15,780 nucleotides of DNA, taken from Opitutaceae bacterium. Lineage in GTDB: Bacteria > Verrucomicrobiota > Verrucomicrobiia > Opitutales > Opitutaceae. The notes beneath the pieces are model-generated. The model was not told where the DNA came from and searched no databases. It was given only the letters and a program-made list of their open reading frames with translations. The DNA lies in NCBI GenBank assembly GCA_009919985.1, contig RGAX01000052.1, forward strand, positions 1 through 15,780. The letters are read 5' to 3'. Shown here in pieces: positions 13,566 through 15,780 of this stretch (positions within the stretch are counted from its first letter, which is position 1; the number at the start of each line of letters is the position of its first letter). The position numbers and the translations under genes were made by a program.

Positions 13566-15632
13566 TCAGAAATTAGCTGGCGCGAGCGCGACGTAGGGAT
13601 CTTCGCGCAAGAAGTGATTCTTGCGGCCGACAAGGATCTGCCACCACACGCGGGCGTTGGCCGCGACCACGAGCGTGACGAGGATGAGAAACGCGCCGGT
13701 AACGGCGGCATCCACTCGATTATTTAAAAGCAAGGTCTGCCACATCTTCATCTCCGCCGGCGTGCCGCCCGCGGCGATTTTAGCCTCAAAACTACGAGCG
13801 ATCGCCAAAAATCCAACGGGCGCGGGACTAAATATTTTCATGAGACCGGCGGTCGAGGTTACTGCAAGCAACCAAGCCAAGGGTAAAAGCGTGACCCACG
13901 CATAGCGCGCTCGGCCCATCTTCAGTAACACCGTCGTACCGAGCGCGAGCGCGACCACCGCGAGCAGTTGGTTAGCCACGCCAAAGATCGGCCAGAGTGA
14001 ATTGATGCCGCCGAGCGGATCTACCACGCCCTGATATAAAAACCAACCCCACGCGCCCACGAAAGCGACCGTCGCGATGAAATTACCGGCAGTGGATTTC
14101 GTCTCGCCGAGCGGCTTCCAAATGTAGCCCAGTAAATCCTGCACGATAAATCGCCCCACCCGCGTGCCCGCGTCGATCGCCGTCAAAATAAACAGCGCCT
14201 CAAACATGATCGCGAAGTGATACCACAGTGCGAGCGCAGCCTTGCTACCCACCACGCCCGCAAACATGTGCGCCATGCCCACAGCAAATGTTGGCGCGCC
14301 ACCCGTGCGGCCCACCATCGTCTTCTCGCCCACGCTCGCCGCCAGATCGGCCATTTGCGTCGTCGTCACCGGAAAACCCAGCGCCGTGACTTTCGCTACG
14401 ACAGCCGCCGGCTCGCCTTTCATGTTGATCGCGAAATATTCACCCGGAGCCATCGCACACGCCGCGATGAGCGCCATGATGCCGACACACATCTCGGTGA
14501 TCATCGCGCCGTAGCCGACAACGCGAATGTGGTTTTCACGCGCGAGCAGCTTCGAAGTCGTGCCCGAAGAAATGATCGAATGAAACCCCGATAGCGCCGC
14601 GCACGCGATGGTGATAAAGCAGAACGGAAACACCGGCCCCGCGAACACCGGCCCCGTGCCGTCAATGAACTTGGTGACCGCCGGCATCTGCAAGGTCGGC
14701 GCCAGCACCGCGATGGCGATCCCAAGCGCGATGACCGTACCGATTTTCATAAACGTACTCAGATAATCCCGCGGCGCCAACAGCATCCAGACCGGCAACA
14801 CCGAAGCGATCACCGCATACACCATGATGCCCCACGCCAGCGTCGTGCCATTGAGCGTGAGCCAGTGTTCGAGGCGCGTGCCGGGCAGAAATTGACCGCC
14901 CCAAACTGCCACCAACAGCGCCACCAACCCCGCCGCGCTAATCCAGATCAGTTTCGCTCCGTCGTGGGTGCCGCGCATCGCCAGGCCCATCACCACGGCG
15001 ATCGGCATCGTCGCCAAAATTGTAAATAAACCCCAAGGGCTTTCCGCCAGCGCGTTCACCACCACGAGCGCCAGCACCGCGAGCAAGATCACCATGATCC
15101 CTAAAATACTCACCAGGGCCACCAGCCCGGCAAACGGCCCGACTTCATCGCGCACCATCTGGCCGAGCGATTTTCCGCCGCGCCGCACCGAACAAAACAT
15201 GATCATACTATCGTGTACCGCGCCGCCGAGGGTCGCGCCGATCAGCATCCACAACATCCCCGGTAAATACCCAAACTGCGCCGCCAGCACCGGCCCGACC
15301 AACGGCCCCGGCCCCGCGATCGCCGCGAAATGATGCCCAAAGACGACCCACTTGTTTGTCTTCACGTAGTCTTTGCCATCACCCTTCGTCTCCGCCGGCG
15401 TCGCCCGCAGCTCATCGAGCGCGAACACCTTCGCCATCAACCACGCCGAGTGAAACCGGTAAGAAATCGCGAACACACACAACGCCGCGACGACCATCCA
15501 TAATGCGCTCAGCGGCTCGCCGCGATGCCACGCCAACACCGCGATACACGCCGTACCGAGCGCGATGACCGCGCTCCAACCGATGACCGATAAAATACGC
15601 CGCGAAGAAACTACGTTCATAGTGCTACTCAT
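13566..15632 (-). CDS. cstA: CstA-family carbon starvation / pyruvate-type transporter
   Basis: A 688-residue inner-membrane protein, the usual size for CstA (about 700), with about 16-18 hydrophobic helices. The most diagnostic block is DYVKTNKWVVFGHHFAAIAG (88-107), followed by GPGPLVGPVLAAQFGYLPG (107-125) and GAVHDSMIMF (137-146). Later come SGTTSKL, a second family hallmark, and FEALFILTAIDAGTRVGRF. In Escherichia coli CstA and its paralogue BtsT take up pyruvate; peptide uptake has also been proposed for CstA. The frequent small DUF466 partner is not adjacent here. The start at 15632 (MSST...) has CTTTCCCC directly before it and no Shine-Dalgarno sequence; ATG 15620 is an alternative that would remove four residues. 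The 43-nt gap to the GMC gene suggests one transcript covering cstA and the dehydrogenase. Confidence 0.93.
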   Translation of the reverse strand: MSSTMNVVSSRRILSVIGWSAVIALGTACIAVLAWHRGEPLSALWMVVAALCVFAISYRFHSAWLMAKVFALDELRATPAETKGDGKDYVKTNKWVVFGHHFAAIAGPGPLVGPVLAAQFGYLPGMLWMLIGATLGGAVHDSMIMFCSVRRGGKSLGQMVRDEVGPFAGLVALVSILGIMVILLAVLALVVVNALAESPWGLFTILATMPIAVVMGLAMRGTHDGAKLIWISAAGLVALLVAVWGGQFLPGTRLEHWLTLNGTTLAWGIMVYAVIASVLPVWMLLAPRDYLSTFMKIGTVIALGIAIAVLAPTLQMPAVTKFIDGTGPVFAGPVFPFCFITIACAALSGFHSIISSGTTSKLLARENHIRVVGYGAMITEMCVGIMALIAACAMAPGEYFAINMKGEPAAVVAKVTALGFPVTTTQMADLAASVGEKTMVGRTGGAPTFAVGMAHMFAGVVGSKAALALWYHFAIMFEALFILTAIDAGTRVGRFIVQDLLGYIWKPLGETKSTAGNFIATVAFVGAWGWFLYQGVVDPLGGINSLWPIFGVANQLLAVVALALGTTVLLKMGRARYAWVTLLPLAWLLAVTSTAGLMKIFSPAPVGFLAIARSFEAKIAAGGTPAEMKMWQTLLLNNRVDAAVTGAFLILVTLVVAANARVWWQILVGRKNHFLREDPYVALAPANF

Positions 15633-15648
15633 GGGGAAAGGGGAACTC

Positions 15649-15670
15649 CGTGACGATGCCCGCCGTCACG
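15649..15670 (-). promoter_or_regulatory. perfect 7-bp inverted repeat upstream of cstA
   Basis: CGTGACG (15649-15655) and CGTCACG (15664-15670) flank an 8-nt spacer, 16 nt before the cstA start. It could be an operator for a dimeric regulator or a hairpin in the cstA leader. There is no U-run, so it is not a typical terminator. Confidence 0.35.
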
Positions 15671-15711
15671 CTTTCGGCAAGCCTGCGTCCTTAAATCTCG
15701 CAGCTCTTTTT

Positions 15712-15780
15712 CTATAGCACGCCGCCCTCATCCAAGACTTGCTCCACGTCCAACCACCCCTGAAAGTTGAGGGCCTGTCC
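15712..15780 (-). CDS. possible C-terminal tail of an upstream gene, cut by window edge
   Basis: From the window edge, one minus-strand frame reads 22 codons ending FQGWLDVEQVLDEGGVL and then TAG at 15714-15712. The composition (mixed charged and hydrophobic residues, no low complexity) is protein-like, and the stop lies 79 nt before the cstA start, a reasonable intergenic distance. It is too short to identify, and an open stretch of this length can occur by chance. Confidence 0.35.
   Translation of the reverse strand, partial: GQALNFQGWLDVEQVLDEGGVL

Noticed and set aside
12590..13576. 328-codon plus-strand frame opposite the GMC gene
   Set aside because: Antisense to the FAD domain with clear conserved motifs; the shadow product has no recognisable features.

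Overview
The window is GC-rich bacterial chromosome with closely packed housekeeping and metabolic genes and no phage, insertion sequence, CRISPR or RNA gene that I can see. The protein types, the high GC and the scarcity of Shine-Dalgarno sequences suggest Verrucomicrobiota, probably an Opitutus-like member. This is inference from gene content, not a phylogenetic result.

Layout. Positions 1-1129 (minus) hold most of an ArnT/PMT-type membrane glycosyltransferase whose C-terminus lies outside the window. Diverging from it on the plus strand are holA (DNA polymerase III delta, clamp loader), purB (adenylosuccinate lyase) and pfp (a PPi-type phosphofructokinase). A strong, symmetric terminator at 5295-5328 closes pfp and can also serve the convergent minus-strand operon.

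Positions 5360-10967 (minus) are the most distinctive part: a tight operon read as a small unrecognised protein, then eboB (TatD-like hydrolase), eboE (TIM barrel), eboC (UbiA-like membrane prenyltransferase), eboD (dehydroquinate-synthase-like sugar-phosphate cyclase) and eboF (alkaline-phosphatase-superfamily protein). This is an ebo cluster, a widely distributed but biochemically unresolved set. In the cyanobacterium Nostoc punctiforme it is needed to move a scytonemin precursor from cytoplasm to periplasm. Here no scytonemin-type genes are visible, and the position of the classical EboA is taken by a protein of only 109 residues. The core genes are separated by 8-10 nt or overlap, except for a slightly larger gap before eboD. 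The six proteins may make or carry an unknown lipid- or polyol-linked metabolite.

Positions 11062-15632 (minus) form a second likely operon: cstA (carbon-starvation / pyruvate-type transporter), a 599-residue GMC oxidoreductase with a C-x5-C-x3-C iron-sulfur signature, and a Tat-signal-bearing small subunit of the gluconate 2-dehydrogenase subunit 3 family. The last two look like a periplasmic sugar (or glycoside) dehydrogenase in which the small subunit carries the catalytic one through the Tat system. The usual cytochrome c subunit is absent from the window. A 9-bp perfect inverted repeat lies between this operon and the ebo operon. At the right edge the last 22 codons of an upstream minus-strand gene may be present.

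No gene-free stretch exceeds 300 bases; the longest is about 140 bases (3885-4020).
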